From: Panagrolaimus kolymaensis
Lineage: Eukaryota; Nematoda; Chromadorea; Rhabditida; Panagrolaimidae
Length of the DNA stretch: 64,000 nucleotides
Direction: 5' to 3'
Assembly (NCBI GenBank): GCA_028622995.1
Contig: JAJQJQ010000013.1
Coordinates: forward strand, 4,464,001-4,528,000
The notes beneath the pieces are model-generated. The model was not told where the DNA came from. It searched no databases and was given only the letters and a program-made list of their open reading frames with translations. Made by a program: the position numbers and the translations under genes. Numbering within the stretch: position 1 is the stretch's first letter; the number at the start of each line of letters is the position of its first letter. Shown in pieces: positions 45,900-60,100 of the stretch.

Positions 45900-46290
45900 A
45901 AATTACTTGTGGTTCCAATAAATTAATTGGTTGGGAGCAGAAATAACAAATGCATGAAGAATAAATCCAGTGATTCCAATAGCAGCAATAAAATTAACCA
46001 CCGTTCATAAGAAATATGAATAAGCTTCACAAAAGCAACCGCAGCACTTCAAAGACAAATATGAAAAACAAGTAAAGAAGAAATATGCATTCCACACTTT
46101 CTTAAATCCCCATAAATCAAAAATAATGTTCGAATATTACAATAATACAAAAAACAAAAATAAACGAAATTTCAATCAAAATTAATTCAATCAAAGTCAA
46201 CCAAATTACATGTGGAAGCAGTCTGGGCATTCCAGAACCTTCCGAAACTAATATTACAGACATAATTGCTATTGGTTGGCGGCGAAGACA
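45900..46290 (-). pseudogene. Degenerate multi-pass membrane gene
   Basis: One minus frame reads hydrophobic segments such as LPHVIWLTLIELILIEISFI and CIFLLYLFFIFVFEVLRLLL, interrupted by several in-frame stops. A start-like MSSPPTNSNYV lies in a different frame. This fits a decayed four-TM protein. No family call. Confidence 0.4.
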
Positions 46291-46796
46291 TTACATTTAT
46301 TTTGTTTTTGGTTCTTTGGAAATGTAAAAAATAAAAAGGAGCAATGTGAAAAGTTTATTCATGCGCAAAAAAGACGGAGAAAAATAAGTAACTACTAATA
46401 GGCTTGCTTTTATCCGAAAATTCCTAATCATTATGAAAACCAGCAACAACAAGTTCAAAATTTGCTTATGGCATCAAACAAGAAAGTTTAATAATACATG
46501 AAAGCCTTTTACAAGCTCGCATAACCATAAAGAAGTAAGTAACTATGGTCCAGCAAAAAAAAAAAGCTTCAAAAAAAACTTTATTCAATTTATGTAAAAA
46601 ACAATAAACATATAAAAAAATAAAATACAATACAATAAAACTCTAAAGCACAACAGTATTATCACATAACATAAATTATTGCAATCATCACAAACATCAT
46701 CAGTAATATTTAAACCCGTCAACAAAACAGAAACAAAGAAGAAAAAAGAATAGTTAGAAATCACAACTTTGCAATAATAAGTACCCATATTCAATT
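46291..46796. other. Intergenic
   Basis: AT-rich, no coding signal. It includes the 3' flank of the YccV-like gene. Confidence 0.4.
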
Positions 46797-47246
46797 TCAA
46801 TCATTGGGATAAACTTCGCGAAGCCATGGTCGAAGTTGATAAGTTCCTTCATCACGTTGATATCGTTCAAAATATTTTTCGAGTAATGGATGAAATATTT
46901 TTCCTTCAGATTTTTCAATATTCTTTTCCAATACATAACCAAGTTGAGGAATGATATGAGTTCGAGTATCAATCAATACAGCATAATTCGTTTCATAATC
47001 ATTTCTTTCAGCTTTAGAACCACGTATTTTTGTTAACCATAGTTCAGGAGCTTTAGCTTTTTCATCCCATCCAATGATGACAGCACGATATTTGTTGAGT
47101 TTATGGTATATCACATCACCAACACTAAACTTGATATGAGGTGGACGAGGATCACGTGGAGTTAAATCGGCTGAAAAATGAGAACGATTAGAAAGCGTGT
47201 TTTTACTATCACAAAGAACAAATAGAATGGCAAGTAATAAGTTCAT
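46797..47246 (-). CDS. Secreted YccV-like (hemimethylated-DNA-binding-type) domain protein
   Basis: An open frame of 149 residues starts with a signal peptide (MNLLLAILFVLC). The body matches the YccV/HspQ-like domain known from bacterial HspQ and the C-terminal part of FBXO21: KFSVGDVIYHKLNKYRAVII then GWD, ELWL, NYAVLIDTR and YVLEKNIE. GTAAAAACACG...TTTTTCAG inside the frame may be a 36-nt in-frame intron, which would remove twelve residues (KNTLSNRSHFS region). A secreted version of this domain is unusual, as relatives are cytosolic. The biochemical role is not known; HspQ modulates proteolysis in bacteria. Confidence 0.75.
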   Translation of the reverse strand: MNLLLAILFVLCDSKNTLSNRSHFSADLTPRDPRPPHIKFSVGDVIYHKLNKYRAVIIGWDEKAKAPELWLTKIRGSKAERNDYETNYAVLIDTRTHIIPQLGYVLEKNIEKSEGKIFHPLLEKYFERYQRDEGTYQLRPWLREVYPND

Positions 47247-47504
47247 AGTCAGTTAGCTTATTTGGTTAAAGAAAAAGGCACTGAAGCTACATATGAGTAT
47301 ACTCGAATTTAGTTGGTAAGGATACTATAGCTTTCCAAAATCAAGGAGTAAATGAGTGTCAACGTTATCATTTGCTATTCATGTAAGAAACAAATATGTT
47401 TTTACCAGAACTCAAGCAACTGTCTCCAAGTCTCCATTCTCATATCGCTATCATAACCTCATATTCACTTCAATCAAACAACACAAATATCCTCAACACA
47501 TTTA

Positions 47505-47774
47505 TCAAACAAACTCACAAGTAAAATATCCTTTCTCTATTTCATCCTCATCAACTTTATCCTCATCTATTATTCCTGCTTCTGATTTCTCCACAATAAC
47601 ATCATCATTATCCGTTGATAAACTAACAACTTTGTCCCATATCTTTGTAAACTTTGCTTTTAGATGAGCAACATAATAATCCAAATCTGATGTTCGGTTA
47701 GGTGAAAGATAAATTTGAAGTGGAATAATTAGAAGAATTCCAAGAAAGATTAATGGTTGGGGGATATCTACCAT
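47505..47774 (-). CDS. Small single-TM acidic protein, 89 aa
   Basis: A single exon. Residues 1-24 (MVDIPQPLIFLGILLIIPLQ) are a signal anchor or signal peptide. The rest is a hydrophilic helix followed by an acidic tail (IIDEDKVDEDEIEKGYF). The reading is in the same orientation as the YccV-like gene 260 bp downstream. No family recognised; it could equally be the 5' exon of a longer gene. Confidence 0.45.
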   Translation of the reverse strand: MVDIPQPLIFLGILLIIPLQIYLSPNRTSDLDYYVAHLKAKFTKIWDKVVSLSTDNDDVIVEKSEAGIIDEDKVDEDEIEKGYFTCEFV

Positions 47775-48023
47775 CTTCTGTGTTTATGCCACTTATGTAT
47801 CGCTTAAAACATTCAAAAAATCAATTCTTCATCATCCAAAAAAGCATGCAAAAAGTAAGTAACGCTGTGGTTAAGCACCGATCAATAAAGAGAATAAACA
47901 AGTAAACAAATGAAAGTGCTATTTATATTATATATAAAAAAAACAATAAAGAAACATAACAACAAGAAAAGAAAAATAAACGTCAGCATAAAAAATGGTT
48001 GTTTTTGGTGCAGCTTTGTTTCT

Positions 48024-51419
<3,396 letters not shown>

Positions 51420-51472
51420 TATTTCAACTTTCATTGTGTTGTTTTTGATGAATGATGAAGATGACAAATAAT

Positions 51473-53226
51473 TTAATCAACTGATGATGGTCTTCGATAA
51501 GCCCAATATGTGGCAGTTTGCATTTCACATAACCTTGATATTGTTCGATTATAAGCAAATACTTCTTCAGAGCCACTAAATACATTTGCTGAAGCTTCTT
51601 CATGTCCATGTGAAAGTCGAAGATCATCCATTAAGATTCTTTGAGTATCAGTTAATCCAACATCTTCTTTATCATTAATATGGAATAATTCTTCTGGTGA
51701 AGCTTCAGCGCTGCATATTATTCTGACCTGAAAAATGAAAAAAGTAAGATAAGAAGCTTGTGATGAAAATGAAAGGAAATGCAAAGGTTTTTGTGCAGAA
51801 AATAATTTTTGTGGCTTCCGTTATCAAACAAAAAGAAGACACAATTATTCCAAATGGAAACCAACTATAATCTCCCACAGTTAAAAGTGTTTTAATCAAC
51901 AAAAGAAAGGAAGAACAAAACACGTTTTTCTTTATGTGGTCAGAGCTGTTCAATCTCTTTTTAAAGCGATGAACTCTTTACGTTTTGCCAACGATTCAAA
52001 AAAAAGAGAATCTCTTTTCACTTCGCTTTATTGAAAGTGAAACGTCTCTTTTTGAAAAGAGAAGCGTCTCTTTATGAAAGCGAAGTGAAAAGAGATTCTC
52101 TTTTTTTTGAATCGTTGGCAAAACGTAAAGAGTTCATCGCTTTAAAAAGAGATTGAACAGCTCTGTATGTGGTCAATAACTTTTTGTACCATTCAAAAAC
52201 AGCTACCAAATTTGGAGCGTCTTCTTTTTAGTGATCTTTGTAACAAACAAACAAATTGACGACAAGGAAGTTCATAATATTTTCTAGTTTTTTGTATTCA
52301 AAACCCTTACCTTTTGATCATAGAAAGTATCAATAAGAGTCATAAATCTACGAGATTCACTAAGATTCTTACGGGAGAATACAGGAATATCACGAATAAT
52401 AATAGTATGAAATACACGTGCAAGAGAAAGATAATCGATTGCTCCACGAGGTTTACCACATAGCTGAAAAACAAATGACATCATTAAAACATGATAAAGC
52501 AATGATTCATGGAATTATAAAATGTTGATGTTTTTTCGTTGTCTCAAAACAACTAAAAATGGGAGAAAGTAAACAAACTACGCACTTCAATAAAAGTCAT
52601 ATCAGCAACTCGATCGCAAGCCTTCTCAACTTTAATTTCTCGTCCCAAAATGTTTATTGATCGTGGAGGTACAATATCATTTTCTTCTGCACATAGTTGT
52701 TTGAATGCAAGATCCAGCTCTCTTTCGGAATCACAGGAACTTTTGACAAAATAAGTTTGAGTATCAGCAAGTTTCGCACCACGACGATAATCCTTTCCTG
52801 AATCAAGAGTAATGGATTCTGTTTTTTCTTTTAGTAAATGTTTGGATCCAACATGACGATCAGGTAACGACATTTTCCATTGATGAGCTTCTAAAAATAG
52901 CAAAGTATTAGGCATAAAAATGTGGAACAAGGTGTTGACGTACTTTTATGAAAATCTTGCATAAATGAATGAAAATGTACTCGATCCTTCTTTTCAATAT
53001 CCACCGAATCAAAGAACATATCCATTAACATAGTTTTACCACATCCAACCCTTCCATGAAGGTAAATTCCTTTAGGCGCTGTCGTTGATGGATCATTTGA
53101 TGAATGAGATGTTGAGAATAATCGAGCAAGAAAATTACTTGAATGGGTTGATGAAGATAGCTTTGGTTCAGGTGTATAATCATTAAGTTCATCACGAAGT
53201 CGTTCAAAATGTTGAATTATTTCACG
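51473..53226 (-). pseudogene. AFG1-type AAA+ ATPase, partial copy lacking Walker B and a start exon
   Basis: Exons 53226..52944, 52890..52586, 52463..52311 and 51727..51473 are in frame throughout. Present are Walker A ([19 protein letters not shown]) and the C-terminal half ([19 protein letters not shown]-like [18 protein letters not shown]). Relative to the right arm, the sequence jumps from LPDRHVGS to [10 protein letters not shown], losing the Walker B segment (LLCFDEFQ), the intron after it, and the [16 protein letters not shown] sensor region. The fusion keeps frame and has no stops. The first exon ([11 protein letters not shown]) is also absent, and I find no alternative start. It is probably inactive, or at most an ATPase-dead fragment if transcribed. 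Confidence 0.8.
51941..52165. mobile_element. hAT-like palindromic MITE in the left AFG1 arm (225 bp)
   Basis: Ends are CAGAGCTGTTCAATCTC and its reverse complement. About 100 bp on each side form an almost perfect hairpin. An 8-bp duplication TATGTGGT flanks it (51933-51940, 52166-52173). The right arm has the same intron with a single copy of the target (ACCACATA at 55513-55520) and no insert, which is a clean empty site. Confidence 0.95.
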
Positions 53227-53406
53227 CTGAAAAGATTAAAATGTTAAATCGAATTATGTATGTACTTTTTAGGGCAAACAACAACAAGAAAAAGGAAAAA
53301 CAAGTTTCAACATAATTCGTAAAAAGATCGTCTATGACTAAAATAGTTGTTTTTGTTGTGAAAAAAGGAAAAATGTTGTTGTTGTAATACAAGGCTTTTG
53401 TAAACT

Positions 53407-55980
53407 TTGTTGAGCAAAAACAAGAGCGCTAAACATGGTAATTGTGTTCGATGGATATCAGCTCAAGCGACTTCACCAACTGGAAAAGAACATTCACCAC
53501 TTTTATCAAGATACAATTCAATGGTGGAGAATGGAGAATTAGCGAATGATGAACATCAGGTATGGTACTTATTTGTAATCCCATGGATGATCAAAAGCTT
53601 CATTAATGATGGATATTTGCTTCGTAGAATATTTACGTTTAGTTCCTTGAGAAGCTTTCTTTCACAATATTAGTTATTTTTATCAATCCGATAGATCTCT
53701 TTTCGATCATTTCCGCTCTTGTTTTTGCTCAACAAAGTTTACAAAAGCCTTGTATTACAACAACAACATTTTTCCTTTTTTCACAACAAAAACAACTATT
53801 TTAGTCATAGACGATCTTTTTACGAATTATGTTGAAACTTGTTTTTCCCTTTCCTTGTTGTTGTTGTTTGCCCTAAAAAGTACATACATAATTCGATTTA
53901 ACATTTTAATCTTTTTAGCGTGAAATAATTCAACATTTTGAACGACTTCGAGATGAACTCAATAATTATAAACCTGAACCAAAACTATCTTCATCAACTC
54001 ACTCAAGTAATTTTCTTGCTCGATTATTCTCAACATCTCATTCATCAAATGATCCATCAACGACAGCACCCAAAGGAATATACCTTCATGGAACGGTTGG
54101 ATGTGGTAAAACTATGTTAATGGATATGTTCTTTGATTCGGTGGATATTGAAAAGAAGGATCGAGTACATTTTCATTCATTTATGCAAGATTTTCATAAA
54201 AGTACGTCAACAACTTGTTTTTCATTCTCAAGTCTAATACTTTGCTATTTTTAGAAGCTCATCAATGGAAAATGTCGTTACCTGATCGTCAAGTAGGCTC
54301 CACAAAAGTATACGACCCAGTACCACCAATTGCGGAAGCAATTAGTGATAAAACAACTCTTCTTTGCTTTGATGAATTTCAAGTGAGTGTTTTTTGATCA
54401 ATGAAAAAGAAGAAAGAAAGAAACATTTTTATTGTAATGTTAAATTTTTTTGGCAGCGATGATTGCTTGATCGCGTTTTGTTGAATGAAGAGAAAAACAA
54501 CAAAACAACAAAATGTTACAGCTAGCAATAGTGTAAAAGTACAAGGTTGCAAAAAAAAATCGATTTTTGGCAAGCAAACCAACTTTCTAAGCAAATGGAT
54601 ATGTTAGCTTGCAATAGATAATCACAAAGATACTATAGCCTTAAATGAAACATTGTTTATAAATACTTGTTTACAAAGATTCTCTTTTTAGGTAACAGAT
54701 ATCGCCGATGCTATGATTCTCAAGCGTCTTTTTACCGAACTCTTCGAACGTGGTCTTATTGTGGTATGCACTTCCAACAGACCGCCAGATGATCTTTACA
54801 AAAATGGTCTTCAACGACATCAATTTGTTCCATTTATCCATTTACTAAAAGAAAAAACAGAATCCATTACTCTTGATTCAGGAAAGGATTATCGTCGTGG
54901 TGCGAAACTTGCTGATACTCAAACTTATTTTGTCAAAAGTTCCTGTGATTCCGAAAGAGAGCTGGATCTTGCATTCAAACAGCTATGTGCAGAAGAAAAC
55001 GATGTTGTACGAACAAGATCAATAAACATTTTGGGACGAGAAATTAGAGTAGAGAAAGCTTGCGATCGAGTTGCTGATATGACTTTTATGGAAGTGAGTG
55101 TTTATTAGTTTGTTTACTTTCTCCCATTTTTAGTTGTTTTGAGACAACGAAAAAACGACAAAATTTTATAATTCCATGGATCATCACTTTATCATGTTTT
55201 AATGATGTCATTTGTTTTTCAGCTATGTGGTAAACCTCGTGGAGCAATCGATTATCTTTCTCTTGCACGTGTATTTCATACTATTATTATTCGTGATATT
55301 CCTGTATTCTCCCGTAAGAATCTTAGCGAATCTCGTAGATTTATGACTCTTATTGATACTTTCTATGATCAAAAGGTAAGGGTTTTGAATACAAAAAACT
55401 AGAAAATATTATGAACTTCCTTGTCGTCAATTTGTTTGTTTGTTACAAAGATCACTAAAAAGAAGACGCTCCAAATTTGGTAGCTGTTTTTGAATGGTAC
55501 AAAAAGTTATTGACCACATAAAGAAAAACGTGTTTTGTTCTTCCTTTCTTTTGTTGATTAAAACACTTTTAACTGTGGGAGATTATAGTTGGTTTCCATT
55601 TGGAATAATTGTGTCTTCTTTTTGTTTGATAACGGAAGCCACAAAAATTATTTTCTGCACAAAAACCTTTGCATTTCCTTTCATTTTCATCACAAGCTTC
55701 TTATCTTACTTTTTTCATTTTTCAGGTCAGAATAATATGCAGCGCTGAAGCTTCACCAGAAGAATTATTCCATATTAATGATAAAGAAGATGTTGGATTA
55801 ACTGATACTCAAAGAATCTTAATGGATGATCTTCGACTTTCACATGGACATGAAGAAGCTTCAGCAAATGTATTTAGTGGCTCTGAAGAAGTATTTGCTT
55901 ATAATCGAACAATATCAAGGTTATGTGAGATGCAAACAGCCACATATTGGGCTTATCGAAGACCATCATCAGTTGATTAA
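53407..55980 (+). CDS. afg1: AFG1/LACE1-type mitochondrial AAA+ ATPase, 5' end uncertain
   Basis: Exons (53407)..53559, 53919..54201, 54255..54382, 54692..55093, 55223..55375 and 55726..55980 join in frame. Motifs are [16 protein letters not shown], Walker A ([18 protein letters not shown]), Walker B (TLLCFDEFQ), the sensor-1-like [20 protein letters not shown] and the C-terminal [20 protein letters not shown], all standard for AFG1. Family members sit on the mitochondrial inner membrane and aid turnover of respiratory-chain proteins. In the first exon no ATG lies upstream of 53521, and a stop at 53401 closes the frame. Starting at 53521 ([13 protein letters not shown]) gives 419 residues without a targeting sequence. 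The true first exon may have been lost at the palindrome centre. Confidence 0.85.
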
Positions 55981-56040
55981 ATTATTTGTCATCTTCATCA
56001 TTCATCAACAACAACGCAATGAAAGCACAAAAATGAAATA
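53724..56040 (+). repeat. Inverted duplication, right arm (AFG1 copy 2)
   Basis: Mirror image of 51420-53413. The match begins at CTCTTGTTTTTGCTCAACAA just after the spacer and runs past the AFG1 stop codon by about 60 bp. Confidence 0.9.
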
Positions 56041-56939
56041 TGTATGTATGGTATGATCGATCTATGAACTCGGTGGTAATTTAGAAGTGATATTATTATT
56101 ATAAAAAGTTGTGTTATGCATTATATGTATTGTTGTGATATTATAATTATTAGTGTGATTAAATTTTTGATTGTTACAAACTAGTCCTCTTTTATTGTTG
56201 TAAAAATTTGTAAACTTGGTAATAATGTGCTACTAATAAACTATTAAATTGCTTGTTTTGATGGAAGAGTTGCTGTAACTGGGACATGCTTGCATTGATT
56301 AAGGGACCATTGGACTTTTTGTTTTGTTTCGAAACTATCGTCATCATGTTTATGCAATACCCATGTGTGTTCAAGTTGAATCTGCTTAGTTTTAATCACA
56401 GTAATTTAAAAGCTTATTTCAAATAAGTAGTTTCTTATCAATCAGTGAAAGCATACGAAGTTAGTTGATGAAATCATAGACACATTTGAAAGACATTTTT
56501 GTTATTTACTCTACGTTTTTTTTTGTTGAGAAAAAGCATGATTCATTTTTGTTTAGTAGTTGTATAGTATTTTGTGCTAATAAAAATAATTATTATGAGA
56601 GTAAAAATAGAAAGTTTTATATTTATTTTTAGCAGATTTTGAAGATAAGGATTTTAAAAATATGTTTTTCTTTTGCATTTGTTTTCTACAAAAATGTTTT
56701 CCATAAAAAAATTATTCGACTTCGCCCATATTTTTTCATCAATGCTTTTGGAACTTATTTTTCTGACTTTAGTCAAACGAACCCATGTCTTTAATATCGC
56801 TGTTTAAAAATTACCAATCTTTGTAAAACTATAGCTATGGCAATTCGCTATCGTGAATTCATAAATCTAGGAAAAGCTTGATTAAAAATCGTGATAAAGA
56901 AGTAAAATGAGTTACAAAAGTGCCATCACAAATTTTTAA
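56041..56939. other. Intergenic
   Basis: AT-rich flank of the inverted duplication. No gene seen. Confidence 0.4.
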
Positions 56940-57130
56940 AGGGACATAGCTATTTCATGCCTTTTTTGAAATTTCGATAGTGGGGACTGAAAGTTACACT
57001 TGGTAAGGCGCGTGTTTGAATTACCGTGTAAGACAGAAAGTGCACGGTAATTCAAACACGCGCCGCCCCAACTGTTCCTATCAGCCCCAGTATCGAAATT
57101 TTTGAAAAGGCATGAAATAGCTATGTCCCT
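56940..57130. mobile_element. Palindromic TTAA-flanked MITE (191 bp)
   Basis: Ends are AGGGACATAGCTATTTCATG and the reverse complement, with TTAA on both sides (56936-56939, 57131-57134). The centre folds again: GGCGCGTGTTTGAATTACCG and its complement surround a short loop. The end (TTAA-AGGGA) resembles that of the 8180-9864 transposon, so the two may belong to one superfamily. Confidence 0.85.
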
Positions 57131-60100
57131 TTAAGATTAGTTTTTTACTTACTCGAAAAGTTTAGAATGTTTCTTATTTTTTTAAGCAACAAACAAACAT
57201 AAGTGTTTTAAAAATTTTTATTGTCCAATTTTGTATCTCTCATTTCTGTCACACACAAAAAATTGGAAAAGTTTCGTGTTGTTGCTATTGTTTAGCAGCT
57301 TCAAATGGGAAAACAAAAAACTACTGTTTTTTTTCTGTGGGTTTTTTATCTTTGGTTTCGCTTTCATTTTTCTACGATATTATTTTGCTATGATTAAAGT
57401 AAATTTTTATGCAACTTTACTTTTTTCTCTGCCTTTTTTTCCTTAACTTAATAAACTGTATACATTTCCTTATTTCACTACTTACTTATTTCTTAGCTAA
57501 CCAAGCTTTTTTCACGTGTGGCTATTTTTAGAATTTCATACATACATACATTTTTTTTTTACTTTTTTTTCTTCTCATCTCTTTTTCAAATAACGACCCA
57601 TCGTCGCAGTTTGAAGTGGCGCAACAAAAAAAAATGTGGCATATTCCATAGTTATTTTTCACTCATTCACTCACGTCGCCCGTCAAAAGCCATGCATGCT
57701 TTTCCAAAACAAAAAAACTATATTATCCTTCCTATTTTTTTACAAACGAACAAAGAAGAAGAAAGGAAGGAAGGAATATCCTTGAAAAGCTATAACTATA
57801 GTTTTTTTTATTAGTATTCAAAAAAAGCAACAGCAATTTTTTTATTTGTTACTTTTCCCCTAAAGCAATTTTCAATCAAAAATAGATAATGTGAGAGTGC
57901 TGTTGCATCAATGAGCAGAAATGTGCCATAAACAAACAGTGTACATATTTTTCCATGGTTTTTTTTCTTCTTCTTCAGCTGTTAGTTAGTTGTAGTTGAG
58001 GGTGGAGGTTGTTGCCTTTAGTTAACTGCCTTCTTCGCTTGTTGTTACTTTTTTGGCACACGCTTCAGCTACTTTTAAAAAAGTTTTCAGTCTCGTTTTT
58101 TTTTGGTGGCGGTTGTAGTACTTTTTTTTCTTTCATTGAATTAAAGCGAAAAGACTTCTTTTTTTTCAATGCGGTGGTTGGTCACACAGACACGCACATA
58201 CATATTTGAAGAAGGATGATGCAGAAGAAGAAGAAAAAAATATGTAAGCAAACATGAGAAGAAAAAAAATGCCGTTGTTGAAAAAGGCGATGTTGAAAAA
58301 AATAAAATAAAAAATGTAGGCGATGAGAAGAAAATAAAAAAGCAGAGGAATGAATAAAGAAGAAAGAATGGGAAAAAAGGCATATAGTTTTTTCTGGTTA
58401 AAAAAAGAGTGAGGCTCATGTGTTAGTTTTTATAAATATGGATGGAAAATGAAGGAAGCTAGCATCTTTTACTTTAATAAATCAAAAAAAGGTTAAAAGT
58501 ACATTTTATTTAAAACTTTTTCCTTTCAAATTTAAATTTAAAAAAAATACAAATTTTGATTTTCTGTTTTTTAGCGAATATATTTTAAGTTTGGCTTATC
58601 TAACATTTTAGACAGACAAAAATTAATTTATTTTTATTTTTAGTTTCCCACTTTTCGAAATACTCTTTATTAGATAGCCGCCTAATTTTTTATTTTAGAA
58701 TTTTTTGACTTTCGATGGTAAAAGAATTTTTTTAGTTATTTTTTCTTTCTAAATTCCTATAGTTTTATTATTTATATAGACTGACAACATATTTTTTTAA
58801 TCCTTGTGTTTTTTCTTTTATTTTTAATTGAAATCCTTTTTTTATGTATTTGGATTAACTTCACGCCTCGTCTTACTTTTTTTAACAAGCAATTTGCAAA
58901 AAAATAAAATTATTCAAATACAATTTTTTTTTCTAATATAAGCTCATGTTTATCACACTTTTTTTTAACTTCTTTAAAATGCCTTTCTTTCCTTCATTTT
59001 TATTGTATTTTGCAAATGCCTCTTTTATTAATTTATTTTTATATTTTTTTTATATTTATGTGGGAGTTCTTGCAGAAGAATAAATAAAAGGTGTAGGATG
59101 TGAATGAGTTTTGAAATAAAAAGCCATTAAAATTGAAATATATCTATTTCATCCCATTTGCTTCCGTTTATGGCAAAGAAAAAGCTGCTGTAATTTCTTT
59201 TTGTTAATTTTAAAAAAAATGAAATAATTGTATAAAAAATAAATATTATAATAATGAGTTTAAGATGTGAATGAATATAAGAAATAGCAGGCTATTAGTA
59301 TTTAAGTTTTTTTGTAGTTATTAAAGATGCTGAAATTCAGATAGGATGTTCATAATTTGGACTTGCAAGAACATTTAATTTCGAAATTTATGTAGCTTTC
59401 ATTTATTTATTTTTTTCATGTTAAATCCATTTTTAAATGGTTCTCAATTATTTATTGCATCTTCTTTTTTTCAGAACAAATTTCAGTTATTATTACTTAT
59501 GAAAGACTTTATTCATTTAAATTACAATATTTTTCTGTTACCGTAATTTTTTTATACTGAATCCGGTTTTTTTAATTTTATGGTTGCAACCCGATATGTA
59601 TGTTGCAGCGTGTGTTCTAGTTTTTATCATTGAATGTTGAAAGATCGAATATCACATTTTTTCATTTGTTGAGTTATTGAATTCTTGATAATCAAAATTA
59701 TTTGTTGATTTGATTTTGTTTGAGGTAAAAAAGCGGAAGTTTCCACCATCAACCTTTCCCAGTCGTTCGTTGACCATGGAATCTCTATTTCCTTATTACT
59801 TTTGATTGTAAAAAAAAGTAAGAAACACTACAATTTCCGTAGCTGCTGCTTCCTTTATTTTTCCTTTGAGTTAAAGAAAAAAGAAAAGTTTTTTCCGGGT
59901 TTTTTTGCAATTAAATTTACTTAGTTTCTTTTAGCTCTTATCTCTTTTTTTTCGAGTATATAAACAATTACCAAATTTTTATGGAATTGTTTTTCATATA
60001 TATATTTTTGTAATCACTTTTTTTCGTCTTCTTTATTATGGTTTCTGTTATCTAATATTTATGATGGGAAAATAAGAAAACTAAAGTGATTACGGTACAG

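Larger units (their letters stand above)
51420..53413 (-). repeat. Inverted duplication, left arm (AFG1 copy 1)
   Basis: It pairs with the right arm (53724-56040) as a very large palindrome around a spacer of about 300 bp. Exon and intron sequences both match closely. Differences are a 225-bp MITE present only here and a deletion of about 540 bp near 52845. Confidence 0.9.

Noticed and set aside
57000..57065. tRNA-like B-box sequence (GTTTGAATTAC) in the small palindrome
   Set aside because: No cloverleaf or A box could be drawn, and the motif is part of a perfect hairpin of a MITE.
58141..58419. Phe/Leu-rich minus-strand ORF
   Set aside because: It is the translation of an A/G-rich low-complexity stretch with no other support.
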